Assembly: GCA_022059125.1 (NCBI GenBank)
Contig: JAEUWY010000005.1
Location: 2,666,001 to 2,730,000 of the forward strand
DNA: 64,000 nucleotides
DNA from: Corynespora cassiicola
Taxonomy: Eukaryota > Ascomycota > Dothideomycetes > Pleosporales > Corynesporascaceae
Direction of reading: 5' to 3'
Shown: positions 44,526 through 55,889 of the stretch, piece by piece
Numbering within the stretch: the stretch's first letter is position 1
Layout of the letters: each line of letters starts with the position of its first letter
Notes under the pieces: model-generated
Databases searched by the model: none
What the model was told of the DNA's origin: nothing
The model's input: only the letters and a program-made list of their open reading frames with translations
Program-made: the position numbers and the translations under genes

Positions 44526-45917
44526 ATGCCTCCCACTCCATGTGCGCGATGCAAGATAAATCGCGCTCTGATACTCCGGCCAAAAGACCACTCGAAGCTG
44601 TGTAAATCGTGCTTCATCGAGGTCTTCGAGACTGAAATCCACCACACCATCACCTCGAACAATCTCTTCCACCGCGGGGAGAAGATTGCCATCGGTGCCT
44701 CGGGCGGAAAAGACAGCACGGTGCTTGCTTCGGTTCTCAAGACTCTGAATGAGCGGTACGACTATGGCGTTGAACTCATTCTGCTGTCCATCGACGAGGG
44801 AATCAAGGGATACCGCGATGACTCCCTGGAGACGGTCAAGCGAAATGCGGAGCAGTATGAGATGCCTCTGACTATCCTCGGATACGACGAGCTTTACGGG
44901 TGGACCATGGATCAGGTAGTCGAGCAAGTCGGCAAAAAAGGAAACTGCACATACTGCGGTGTGTTCAGGCGACAAGCACTGGATCGCGGGGCCGCAAGGT
45001 TAGGAGTCAAGCATGTGGTGACGGGACACAACGCCGATGATGTCGCAGAGACCGTCCTTATGAACCGTACGACATACCAATTTTCAGATTATAAAGGGTT
45101 ACAAGGCTAACGAAATCATGTAGTACTTCGCGGCGACCTCCCGCGCCTCTCGCGAACGACGTCCATCGTCACGTCCACGCCCTCCGCCGCCTCGGATCCC
45201 AAATCGCACACGAATATCAAGCGCAGCAAGCCCCTGAAGTACGCATACGAAAAGGAGATTGTGCTATACGCTCACCATAAGAGCTTGGACTACTTCAGCA
45301 CAGAGTGCATATACTCTCCCGAAGCGTTCCGCGGCAGCGCCCGTGCATTGATCAAGAATCTCGAGCGCGTACGCCCTAGCGCTATTCTCGACGTCGTACG
45401 CAGCGGCGAAGACATGGCAAAGCTAGTGCCTGGAAGCGATGAGGGATGTGGCGGCACTTGCTCCAGCTCAGTCCCTGCGGGCGAAGAAGAGGAGGCCGGG
45501 TGTGGAAGCTCTGCCGCGCAGAACCCCGGCAGCGACATGGCCAGCATGGAGAAGCAGCTCTCGCAGAACGAGACGGCCGCTGAGAACGGCCTTGAAGTCG
45601 AGATCACAACTGCAAGCCTCAGCGGTAGCGGCCAGCCAAACGGCCAGCACAACGGCGGCGCCGTGCAGCCTGCAGGCGGCAAGAAAGGGAAGAAGGCAAA
45701 GGGAAACGCACCGCGCAAACCTCCCAAGCAAGTCATGGGCCAGTGCAAAAAGTGCGGCTACCTCTCCAGCCAGGAGATATGCAAGGCATGCGTCCTGCTC
45801 GAAGGCTTAAACAAGAGCCGCCCGAAGAACGGTATCCAAGTCGGCTACGAGGCTCCCGACTCGGAAACCACAGCTGCTACAAACGGCCTGCGCAACCTCT
45901 CCGTCCAAGCAGACTGA
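44526..45917 (+). CDS. NCS6: cytoplasmic tRNA 2-thiolation protein 1 (Ncs6/Ctu1)
   Basis: Two exons, join(44526..45066,45124..45917), encode 444 aa. The 57-bp intron (GTACGA donor, GGCTAAC branch, ATGTAG acceptor) joins AETVLMN to [11 protein letters not shown]. With Ncs2/Ctu2 and the Urm1 sulfur relay, the enzyme adds the 2-thio group to wobble U34 of tRNA-Lys, -Gln and -Glu. Features are an N-terminal zinc ribbon (CARCK, CKSCF), the PP-loop SGGKDS (residues 59-64), [11 protein letters not shown] with the catalytic-type cysteines, [10 protein letters not shown], and a C-terminal zinc ribbon ([16 protein letters not shown]). It is longer than the roughly 350-360 aa of yeast and human members because of a low-complexity insert (about residues 295-375, with CGGTC, a poly-Glu run and a Gly/Asn/Lys-rich tract) before the last ribbon. 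Confidence 0.95.
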
Positions 45918-46850
45918 AGTCCACAGCGAAAATAAAAACGCACGCCTTGCATCGATACATACACATCTATGCTGCACACCTCGCGCGCCCGACTGGATGC
46001 GACACATCGTTCCGGCTACAACAGCACGCGCGCGAAGCGCTCTTTGTGCGCGTTGGCTGGAGCCGTGGCTACCACCACCACTACCACAACATCAGCAGCA
46101 GAAAGCGAAATTGCCCCAGACATGTCTCATCCCATCTCCATCCGTCTCTCCAAGAAAAAACCAAGCGAAAAAGCCAAATTAATACATCTTCCAACACACC
46201 AGCGATCTCAGTCAAAGACGTCACGCCCCCGCGCCCACCCCTGCCGAGCTAGGCGCCTGCGCACGTGTGAGGCCCACGACCCAACGTGACGTCTGAGACT
46301 CTGGCCCCGCGCGTTCTGCCCGCTGGCGCGCGTGGCTACAAGGGAGCACCCCGGACTGCTTTTATGGCGTGGAGGGGTAGTGCGGTGGTGCGAGAGAGGT
46401 GACTGTATGTGCCAGCGGGGAGCTAGGTACTCGGCTGTGGATGGGAGGTGAATACGCGAATGTATATGTTGGCCCAAGTATGTATTGTTTTTCGTGAGGT
46501 GGTGGTGGGGGGCGTTGTGTGCGGCTCTGTTGAGGGAAGGCTGGTGGTGGGTGAAGGGTACATGGTTGCATGATGGGAGGTTGCGTAGGGGGTGTTGAGG
46601 GGGGTTGTACGGGACATTTGCGACGACCAGCTGGTGTATCCCGAAAGATGGTGTTGCACAAACAGTCAATCAACCACAGTGCACTCCACAATGCCAGACC
46701 TAAAATCTTTCTCTATCAAGAGCCAGCAGGCCAAATCCCTAATTATAAACAAGAAGGGTAATTAAAAAAAGGAGAGGCACCAAGCCATATCAATAACGGA
46801 AATAGACCTCCTCCCATTACCCTACTCAAGCCCCTGCACCCTCCACCCCC
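45918..46850. other. intergenic region between convergent genes
   Basis: 933 bp, with short ACC/CAG-rich stretches near 46070-46100 and TGGTGG-rich stretches near 46495-46560. Minus-strand frames at 46208-46691 are Pro/His/Thr low-complexity and overlap each other. I read them as composition effects. No gene is called. Confidence 0.5.
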
Positions 46851-49723
46851 CTACGATCCCAAATCAAACCCCCAGTTCCCAGATAACTTCCACGGCCCCT
46901 CAACCTCCACACTCTTCCGCTCAGCGTTATACTTCCCCGCCCCCCTCGCAGCCTCCTGCCCCAAAACCACCACGCGCGCCACAGTAACCGACTCTCCAGC
47001 CTGCCCGCCATACCCAAACGACCCACTGCAGCTAAACCGCTGGCCATCAAACTCGAACACAATCTCGCTAGTGTCGGGCTGCTCGATGCGCTCGCCCTCA
47101 TCCAGATACAACCTCCCTGCAGCACGGCCGTCGGACCCGGGCGCAACGTACAGCACAAAGTCCTCCTTGCGCAGGTTGCGCGTCAGGTTGGCCGAGTTTG
47201 CGCGCTCGGGGAGGATGGTGCCGCCGCGGATGTGGACGGGGATGTCGGTGTAGGTCAGGTTGGAGATGGTGATGTTTGAGCCGGTGCCGTCGACCTTGGC
47301 GTGGGTCCAGTAGTCGTAGAAGGTGTCTTGGGGTAGGTAGAAGGTTACCTGATCCGAGTAGTCGTCTACGACGGGGGAGATGAGGAGGGCGTCGCCGTAG
47401 AACCATTGGTGTTGGATGCCGAAGGTGTTGGCGTCGTTGGGGTAGAGGAAGAAGAGCGGGTTGATCATGGGTTTGCCGGTGGTGGTTTGGTAGTAGAGGG
47501 CCGTGTAGGCGTAGTCGATGAGCTTGTAGCGCGTGTCAATGGCCTTCTTGCCGGCTGTAGTAGTGATTTCCCATTGGTAGAATTCTTGGGGGATGGTAGA
47601 ACGTTCCGCATGGTTGCGGTAGAAGGGCTGGAAGGCGCCTAGGAGCGCCCAGCGTGCGCACATGTATTGGTCGGCGTTGGCGTTGAAGCCGCACACGTCA
47701 GAGCCTACCATGGGCATCTGATGCATCGTCACCCAACTCAACATCTGGCGAATCGATGTCCTGTAGTGTTCCCAGGATGATTCGTTGTCACCGAACCAGT
47801 GGGCGACCTTGCGGCCGGCACCAGCAAAGGTGGAACGAGAGAGCACAAAGGGACGGACTTCGGGACGGCGCGTAAGCATGGACTCGTGCGTAGCGTAGGC
47901 CATCATGCTGCCGTAGTAGTTGTGCGTATCATACTGCATTGTGCCATCAAAGTTGCTAGTGTTGGTGTAGATGGTGAAGTCCGAGAGCTTGCCGCGGTGA
48001 TTGTTAATCGTATATTTGGGCTCAAACCATTCGCGGTTGGGCAGTCCCTTCATGGTGCCATTCTCAGCCTGACGGCGGTGAATTGGAGTGGGGTTCATAT
48101 CTTGCACACCATGTAAAGACCGCGCTTTCCTGGCCCTGACTGAAGACGAGTTTGACGGAGTTGGCTGGAACGAGTCGGGGAAACCGGGAATCGGGCGACC
48201 AGTGTTGGGGCGTGGGGAATTGGTAGGCCATGGAGGGTTTCCTTCTGCGGCAGCACGCTCGCGAGGCTTGCAAGTAATGTCCGGACAGAAGTTAGATGCC
48301 TCGTTCATATCAGTCCAGATGCCGTCAATATCAATGCCGGTGTCAGGGTTGTAGAATTCAACCATCTCCTCGGTCCACCAAGCTTGCGTGTTGGGAGCAA
48401 GCCAGTCTGGCCATGCGACTGCACCAGGCCACTGAATGCCGAGATAGTCGGTGCCGTCTGCGTGCTTAAGGAAGACATCCTGCTCGCGGCCGTGCACATA
48501 GGTTGAATAGTTGGTGTATGCGAAAATACCAGGGTCGACAATGACTACGTATTTTTGGCCTCGGTCATGGAGGGTACTGACAAGTTCCCGCATCTTTGCC
48601 TTTGGGAAGCGTTCCTCGTCAAGGGTGAAGTCCTTGCGGAGCTCCATGTAGTCAATATCCGTCCACATGACTTCCAGAGGAATGCCAGCGGTCGAGTAGT
48701 TTCCAACGACCTCGGCGACCATGTTGACATCCCAGTAGCCGTACTTGCACTGGTGGAAACCAAATACCCAGTAAGGATACATGGCTGGAAAACCTGCAAG
48801 CTCTGCATACTGGGTCGACACGTCAGCGGGCTGCTTGCCGGCCAAGAAGTACAAATCAATAACACCGCCAATCGTGTTGTACTCGAAATACTCGGTGCCA
48901 TTTGAGGTGGTGTTGAGGTTGATATTCATGCCGTTAGCATTGAGCATGAAAACACCGTGCGTGCCCTTGTCTCCACGATGGTCAAAGTACACTGGGTGAG
49001 TGCCGTAGAGATTAGCATTATTAGGAATATTTGGCGATTCTGAATTCCAAAAGACACGCTGGTAATTGGACGGCATGCGGAACGAGTCAGAGTGTTCACC
49101 AAGGCCGTAGATGTTGGGACTCTGCGGTAGGCTTGTCCGGAGATGGACATATTGTGTCTCGAAAACCAGTTTGGAAGCCGAAGTGTCGAAAATGACCTCA
49201 CCATTCTCCTTCCGTGTTACGGTAAAGGAGAATGGGCTTTCCACATAGTCAAACTGCAGGGCGGCCCCATCTGCGGCTGCGTTTTCATGTGAAGGTCGAG
49301 GAAAAACTTGCTCGTGCACTTGGAACACATTTTGGGCGGCATCGTAGATTTTGACGTGAAGGCGGTCATCTGCATCAGTGTTGGCAAAGCAATGGAGGAA
49401 AAAGCAATGCGTGGGATAAATGATCGCCACGGTTTCGCGTTGGGCAGCCGAGACTTACTCGTCTGATATTCAACCAGAAGCTTCAGATCTGTCAGATCGT
49501 CACTGTAGACATTGCATGGCTCACCCGCAAGGGTAAGATCGGCAGTGAGGCCAGAGTCTGTTGTCGCCACATTTGAAGCAGTGTACCCAGGACAGGCGTC
49601 CAGGGCGCCAGCATCAGCAAAGACTTGGACGATACCAGGAGGATCGGGAGGAGGGTCGTCTCGGGGTGCCGGTGCCGGTGCGGCAAGGGCACAACCCGCA
49701 AGGGTCAAAAGACGAAGCAGCAT
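46851..49723 (-). CDS. secreted GH31 alpha-glucosidase
   Basis: Two exons, complement(join(46851..49369,49459..49723)), encode 927 aa. The 89-bp intron (GTAAGT donor, GATGCAG acceptor) joins LLVEYQT to NDDRLHVKIYD. A signal peptide (MLLRLLTLAGCALAAPAPA) leads into CPGYTASNV and LTLAGEPCNVY, which match the fungal AgdC-like alpha/beta-glucosidase N-terminus. GH31 catalytic residues are present: nucleophile Asp442 in WTDMNEASNF and acid/base Asp616 in HWFGDNESSWEHY. The HQCKYGYW substrate-site block is also there. It hydrolyses terminal alpha-1,4 (and possibly other) glucosides outside the cell, releasing glucose from maltose and starch oligomers. An internal Ser/Arg-rich linker near residues 475-510 is a usual fungal feature. 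Confidence 0.95.
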
Positions 49724-51518
49724 AATGGTTGTTTGTCGAGATGTGGTGCTACTCCGGAGAGCCGTTGAGGCAGAGGGCAGAGGGTGAACCAGCGGAGGTG
49801 GGTTTAAATAAAGAGAGAGACCAGTTCGTTTGCCAACATTTCACCAAGACCGCGCTCCAAAGTCCGGGGGGCTAGCGCTCGCTCAAATAGCCCGCATGAC
49901 AGTTCCCCAGTGAATCCAAAGCTGCAGCACGGTCACTCTGCCCGCGTCGTGGCTTACCCCAGACTGCCGAGGCGCGGACGAGCAGTGCTGTGGATAGAGA
50001 TGAGCAGGGGTGCAATCTCACGCTGGCCAGCAAGAGTGGGCCAGTACCTGCGTCGAGATTCGAATGCAGTAGGCTGCAGAGGATTTGCAGTCGACTCGGC
50101 GTCTATCCCAGTTGCACTACTGGCGTGTACGGTAGGTGGAGCGGCCGGGGCAAAACAGCGCGACAGCGCGTCGGGCCATCGCAGTGCAGGAGCCAGACTG
50201 GGAAGAAGGCCCATGGAGGGCAGCGACCAGGAAACGGGCTCCTCTGTCGCCGCCATGGTTGGGAAATGGTTAATTAGGGCAGACGGATCTGGTCATACCT
50301 GCCAGATGGGTGCACGAGACGGACATGGGATGTATCGCTCAGGGGAGGCCGGGGTGCGGTCAGCGGCAAAGAGGCCCAGGCTAATAAAGCACTCATGATG
50401 TTGAGCAGCAGTGGGCCCACGGAGCGGTGTAGGGACGCAGAAACGTCTCCACTCTGGGCGTGGTGCAAGCCCCCCTTTCGGCGGCATCGTGAGGAGGCGT
50501 CGTGACGATGGGACGGATCACCCGCTGAGGTCAGTGTCGACTGCGGGGGAGCGCCGTACCCGTGCCCAAGCCTTGTTTACCGAAGCCCTCCCGGCGCCCA
50601 GAATGCATCCCTCCAGCCCGTCGCCTGCTAGCCGCGACTGGCTGCGGAGAAAAAAAGCGTAATTTCAAGGCACTGCCCTCTCACAGACGCTGCCTGCAAG
50701 GTTCGGCCAGCGCGCGCTTGGGGGGTATCTATTGAATATGCGCGTCTTGCCTATGGGACACCATCACATCGCAACAAGCCAGGCCGATTCGCGCCTGGGC
50801 ATGCCTTGGGGACGCCTTGGGCCCGGCGGTGCTTCGCTGCCGCGTATCGATAGAGGCGGACAGCAGGACGACATGCAAATTGCTTTGCAGGACGGCCCAG
50901 CTCGATGTGCGCTTTGTCCTGCACGTGCTGTCCTATCGCCGGAGATCGTCATCTCAACGTGCGGCACCGACAGGGAACCTCGCCGGCCAGCACGCGTTCT
51001 GTCCGACCTAGTGCTGCGAGGGAGGGCCAGGAGGAGCACAGGAATAGCAGCCTTCCGACGCGCCGGGACGTGGACTTGGACCAGCAATCGAATGACTTGT
51101 GGGTGACATCGAAAGAGCACGCAGGTGGTCGAGAGTCATGTCAAAGTTGCCGCTATCCGCGGGCCGGAAACAAGAAAAAGAGGGAGGGACATGGCAGCTG
51201 GGGGCAGCTTGACATGTCTGGCGCAGACAGAACCCTCCCGCTCCAGGTACTGTGGCTCATGCCTCTCGTTGGAACTGAGTTTTGCTGGCAGACGTGAGGC
51301 GCGAAATGGCATCTGAGCAGAGATGAGACGAAGATGTGCCGTACCGGCGTTGGCGCGCATTGATTGGCCCCAAGTGCGTCATCGCGAACGCCACTGCAAC
51401 CTCTCTTCGACCTTATCCACACACCACCCTGGCCGTCCCGCGGCTGCTTTGTGCCCTCCTGCTTGCTGTCGCGGTGCTCATAGTGCCTAAGCTTACACAT
51501 TTGTACCACTCAGTTGCC
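49724..51518. other. 1.8-kb GC-rich intergenic region between divergent genes
   Basis: It contains the upstream regions of the alpha-glucosidase and MDP-1-like genes and a tRNA-like sequence at 50040-50124 (see findings). Several 60-160-codon frames are open on both strands (for example plus 49910-50398) without recognisable motifs. An in-frame 5' extension of the MDP-1-like gene to 51336 lacks an ATG. Confidence 0.45.
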
Positions 51519-52197
51519 ATGCCTCGCCGCACGGGAGCTTCATTTCTTTCCAGTGACCCCACTACAACCACCACGGCTCTGCCAGAGAAGACGGCATGGC
51601 CCTCGACCTTCACAGACGGCCTCCCGCTGCCGAAGATCGTCGTCTTTGATCTGGACTACACGCTATGGCCATTCTGGGTGGATACACACGTAACGCCGCC
51701 AATCAAGGCGCAGGAGGGCGGGTTGAAGGTCAAGGACCGCTACGGCGAGGGATACGGCTTCTACTCTGATGTCGGGGGCATATTAGATGCTGTATGGTGG
51801 TTCCCCTGTCTTTTGATGTACACTTGCTAATCAATTACAGCTCAAGCAAAAGGGCATCATCATTGGTGTTGCCTCGCGGACGTCTGCCCCCGACCTCGGT
51901 CGCGAGATGCTCAAGCTCCTGAAGATTCCAAGCACATCGGGCTCGTCGCAGCGCGCAATCGACTACTTCGACCACCTCCAGATTTACCCCGGAAGCAAGA
52001 CTACACATTTCGAGCGAATCCATCGCGACAGCGGCATCGAGTACGAGGAGATGCTCTTCTTCGACGACGAGAGCAGGAATAAGAACGTCGAGGTGTTGGG
52101 CGTGGTCATGAAGCTCGTAAGAGATGGCGTGACACGGGAAGAGATAGACGCTGGCATTCGAAGCTGGAGAAAGCGGAATAAAAGGGTCCCAAACTGA
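51519..52197 (+). CDS. MDP-1-type HAD phosphatase
   Basis: Two exons, join(51519..51791,51841..52197), encode 209 aa. The 49-bp intron (GTATGG donor, TGCTAATC branch, TTACAG acceptor) joins GGILDA to LKQKGIII. The HAD motif I is VVFDLDYTLWPFW (nucleophile Asp44, acid/base Asp46), motif II is GVASRTSAP, and motif IV is LFFDDESRN. The DLDYTLWPFW form is diagnostic of the magnesium-dependent phosphatase-1 family, which dephosphorylates phosphotyrosine in vitro and has been linked to protein or sugar phosphates. The first 35 residues are Ser/Thr-rich and lie before the domain. The ATG at 51519 is the only one before motif I in this frame. Confidence 0.92.
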
Positions 52198-55100
52198 ACG
52201 TTGGAAGCACTACGGGAGCAGCACGCTTAACCCTGCGGATCCGGCCTCGTGTGGCATTGTAAGAGAAGAAGACATTCCGATACATCCTTTGATATCGCCT
52301 AGATTAGATATAGACGCTGGCCTTGCATAGTCGAGGTTAATTCCATAGATCTAGATCCTCCCGCCCCGGATGATCGACCGATATCCCACACCACCCGACG
52401 GCATAACTTCCTCGCTCCGACGAGATGTCCCCTTCCCCATCATGCTCCCCTATCAAATCCTACTCGAGCGATCTCCCCAATCCCCCCAGAGCTCAACAAC
52501 CCCTGCACCCACAACGCCAACCCCAAGAACCCCAGAACCCCCGAACCGGTCGATCCCGAAACTCTGACCAAAGCCGGAGAAAAAGCAAATTACGACATCG
52601 CACCGCACATCCCCATCTCCCACCCGCCACGCCAACGCTTACAAGTGCTACGTCAACCATGACCCGCATACCCGCCTCTCGCCCCGAAAGCGGTCCTTTT
52701 CCCACCCACCCCCGACCTCGCACTCCATGACCCAACCCCACCGCGAAAAATCGAACCTATCGCCCACCTCCGAGTCTCGCCGTCCCCCAGCTGGGAAAAT
52801 CCTGGAAGGGTCATTTGACCCCGATGCTCCCCACTGGCATGGTGATGGCTTGGCGGTGCGTGTGAGATCGGCGGGGCTCTAAGGTGCTAGCTTACCACAT
52901 GGAGAGACAGCGGGCTGGTCGAGATTGTCTGCAGAGTGTGTGTGCGGAGCGTGACGGGCCGGATGGGCCTAGGGTTCCGTTGTTTTGCGCGCCGAGTTTT
53001 GCGCTGGGATGGTTGGGAGGGAGGGTGGTGGGTGCGTAGTTCCTGTCGATGATTTGGGTGATGGATGGGAAGGGGTTCTGGGGAGTAAAGGGCCTGAGGC
53101 TTGGGGTGTGTGTTGTATCAACGACGTGCGAATAATGCGAGGATATAGCGGGTAGGGTGGCGTAGAACGAAGTATTGTACGTCGCATGGTGGATTTAGTT
53201 TGCGAGTGTGCGGCGGATGTGTGTGCCGCAAGTAATGGAGCGCGATGTCCATGAATGGGCAAATCAAGGGCCAAAATGCATTATATAACTGTACATGGAT
53301 CCATTGAGGCGGTTTTGGAACTATTTCACGCGTTCCGATGCGGCTGTATGTTGATTTTTGAAACAAACACTGTAATGTCTATATCGTGGGTTGGTGGTGC
53401 TCATCACCACAACTGGGCCGTCGCCTGCACAGTCCCGACTATGCAAGTCATATGTTATACACGACCCAGCCCATGGAACCCATTGCCTCATATTTCTTTT
53501 ACCCTTTTTCGCTTGATGAATCACATTGTCCATCTTGTAGTCAACATTTTGCGCCTTTCGCGCTGCTGCACGGGACATGCCGCACCCTGGAGGGTATGAA
53601 GTATATAAGCCCCCCTTCGCTGCCCGTAGAGTAACTTTTCTTTTCTTCACACGAAGGGAGTCAAAATCATAAAGGTACTAAAATTGTTGGAATGACCTGA
53701 TTTGTTCTAAAAAATAATACGGAGGAACCAAAAATGGGAGTTTAAAACCATCCCTTAAGCGGGATAGATCGAGCCTGTTTGAAAGAAAATCGACATCGAA
53801 AGAAGTGATGAAGACTAAAATTTTGTTTAAAAAAGAGTATGAGACAAAGTTGGGAAGCTGGAGGAAGCAAGAGTTTAAAAGGTCGCCAGCCAGTGCCCAT
53901 GGGAGTCAAAGTGAGGAAGTAAAAAGAACCCTCATCGAGTTTCATGAGTGGAGGATAAAGATTTACCTTGGCCTCAAGAGACTTAATGTTGTCTAAACTG
54001 GCAATGAATGCTTGGAGGGCAAAAGTGGTAATACAACACCTGTCTCGCTACGTATGCTGCACGATCTCGGTGACCAGCCATTCAAATAAAAATTTGGATT
54101 ATCTCTCAAGAATACTACAACACAAGAGCTATGGGGGCGAAAATTATGTGACGTTACTATCTACTGAAAAAGTATAACACCCGAGACATGTTGGGAGTGA
54201 CTTTCTGGGTATGAAAAATCCTGCGAACCAAAATGTGTTACCGGATCTTGGAAGATAAAGCCTTCAAGAGAATATACGATGTGTCACTATACTTCCCCTC
54301 AAAACAATCCATCCTCTTTCAAAAACCCGGGACTACCAAAATGGAGTCCGCGATGTACCATGTTAGCAATAAAATTTAAATATGGAGCGAGGCTCCCCGT
54401 CGCGAAAAGCTATAGGATTACTATAACTGAATCAGAAAAGAAATCGTGATCGTTCTTGAGCCTTTAGAAAAATGCTTAAATTGGAGTTTTTCTTTAAGAG
54501 TTTCAGAAATCCCAATTACAAGATAATGTTGCTGGGAAGGACCTGCCTATTTCCACACTCGTTTTTTAAGAAGCACGATAAAGACTGCGATTATGCCACA
54601 GGTACAAAAGTATATCTCTATTCTATTAAAATCTCCCAAATCGGCTAAAATGAAACAAAGTTATATTCCAATACATTCTGAACTCGGTGCAATCATTGAG
54701 AAAGCCATGATGAAAAATCCTAGACTGAAAAAATCAAAGATTTTAAAAATGGTATGGCGCTTATGAAAATGGACGGGCCAGCTGGAGATTAAGAGAAGAC
54801 AGCCATGGTTCAAATGAGCTTTCCTATATCTAAGGAGCATCAAATTTGTACGGACACGGCTAATGTGACGAAATTTTCTTTCGGAAATATCTTGTCGATC
54901 TGTCTACTCCACTTGCTCCCTAGGCAAAAACCAAATCTCAAATTATAGCATGTGATGTTCGTGTTTATAATGGAGGCTTAGTTTGTCAAAAACTACAACT
55001 CATGGAGCTATGATCCATTGTGGCCTTCGTCACTTGATAAATTTTGATGAAAATGGATTTGAGATGACGACAAGATATATGTCAAAAGCCGATGGAACTA

Positions 55101-55889
55101 TCAACATACCTAGGTATCAACTCTACTGCTACTGAAATCTTAGTTCAAGAAAAGCCTTAAACACTTCTATTCCACAGCTTTCGCACACTGGAGTTGTTGA
55201 AAACAATTTGAATGCAATACATGTTGTAGAATTCGGAAAACAACGTCCAAAACAGCTGCATACAACAGATATCGAAGCGAACTGTGTGCCTGATTGATAT
55301 AATACAAAACCGGCCTCCTGCCAATCCTTCTTGGCAAGATCATTCATACCTGAGCCGCCCTTGACGAGACTTTAGTGCAAAGATTGTAGGAACGAAAACA
55401 AACGGACAGGTATAGGATGTTTCGGACTAGTTTCTTCCAAAATCAGCGTTAATATATGTGGACAATTTCAGCCAACGGGAAATATATCTAACAGAGATAT
55501 AAAAAGGGTAGATATAGCGCGTCTGCAAAACACTGGATGACCCATAATGCTAGGTACTTTAAAAAAAACGACAGATACAAATTTGGGGTGGGATCAAAAA
55601 TCATAAAAAGCAGAAAGATTAAGTTTACGACCTTTTTTTAATCATGTTTTCTCAATTTAAATGGTTTTTGAACAGGAAATTACCATGGTTCGTCTCCCGA
55701 GCTTGCAAAAAGGAGTGAAACAAATTGGATAGGCATAAATGTGTTCCAGAGCATCAAACTCGGTACCATCAGCATCTTCAACTTCAGTTTTAGCCTGAGG
55801 TTTATAACCACAGCTATATCTGTTCGAGGGTTGGCACATGGAACTGAAAGCTACAAAATGAAGCTACACTCTATGAGAACTTTGTCACC
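52198..55889. other. gene-poor region, C-rich then AT-rich
   Basis: It contains a C-rich segment at 52370-52882 whose plus strand is open with one internal TGA (see findings). From about 53640 onward it is strongly AT-rich, with only short frames. No transposase, reverse transcriptase or terminal repeats were recognised. It may be decayed repeat DNA, but that is inference from composition alone. Confidence 0.5.

Noticed and set aside
46208..46691. Overlapping Pro/His/Thr-rich minus-strand ORFs
   Set aside because: All frames are low-complexity products of TGG/GGTGG-rich DNA, with no signal of a real protein.
49910..50398. 162-codon plus-strand ORF in the intergenic region
   Set aside because: No family resemblance, it overlaps other open frames, and it lies in GC-rich DNA where stops are rare.
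51336..51518. N-terminal extension of the MDP-1-like protein with a hydrophobic stretch
   Set aside because: The extended frame has no ATG. The ATG at 51519 precedes the complete HAD domain. A spliced upstream exon cannot be excluded.
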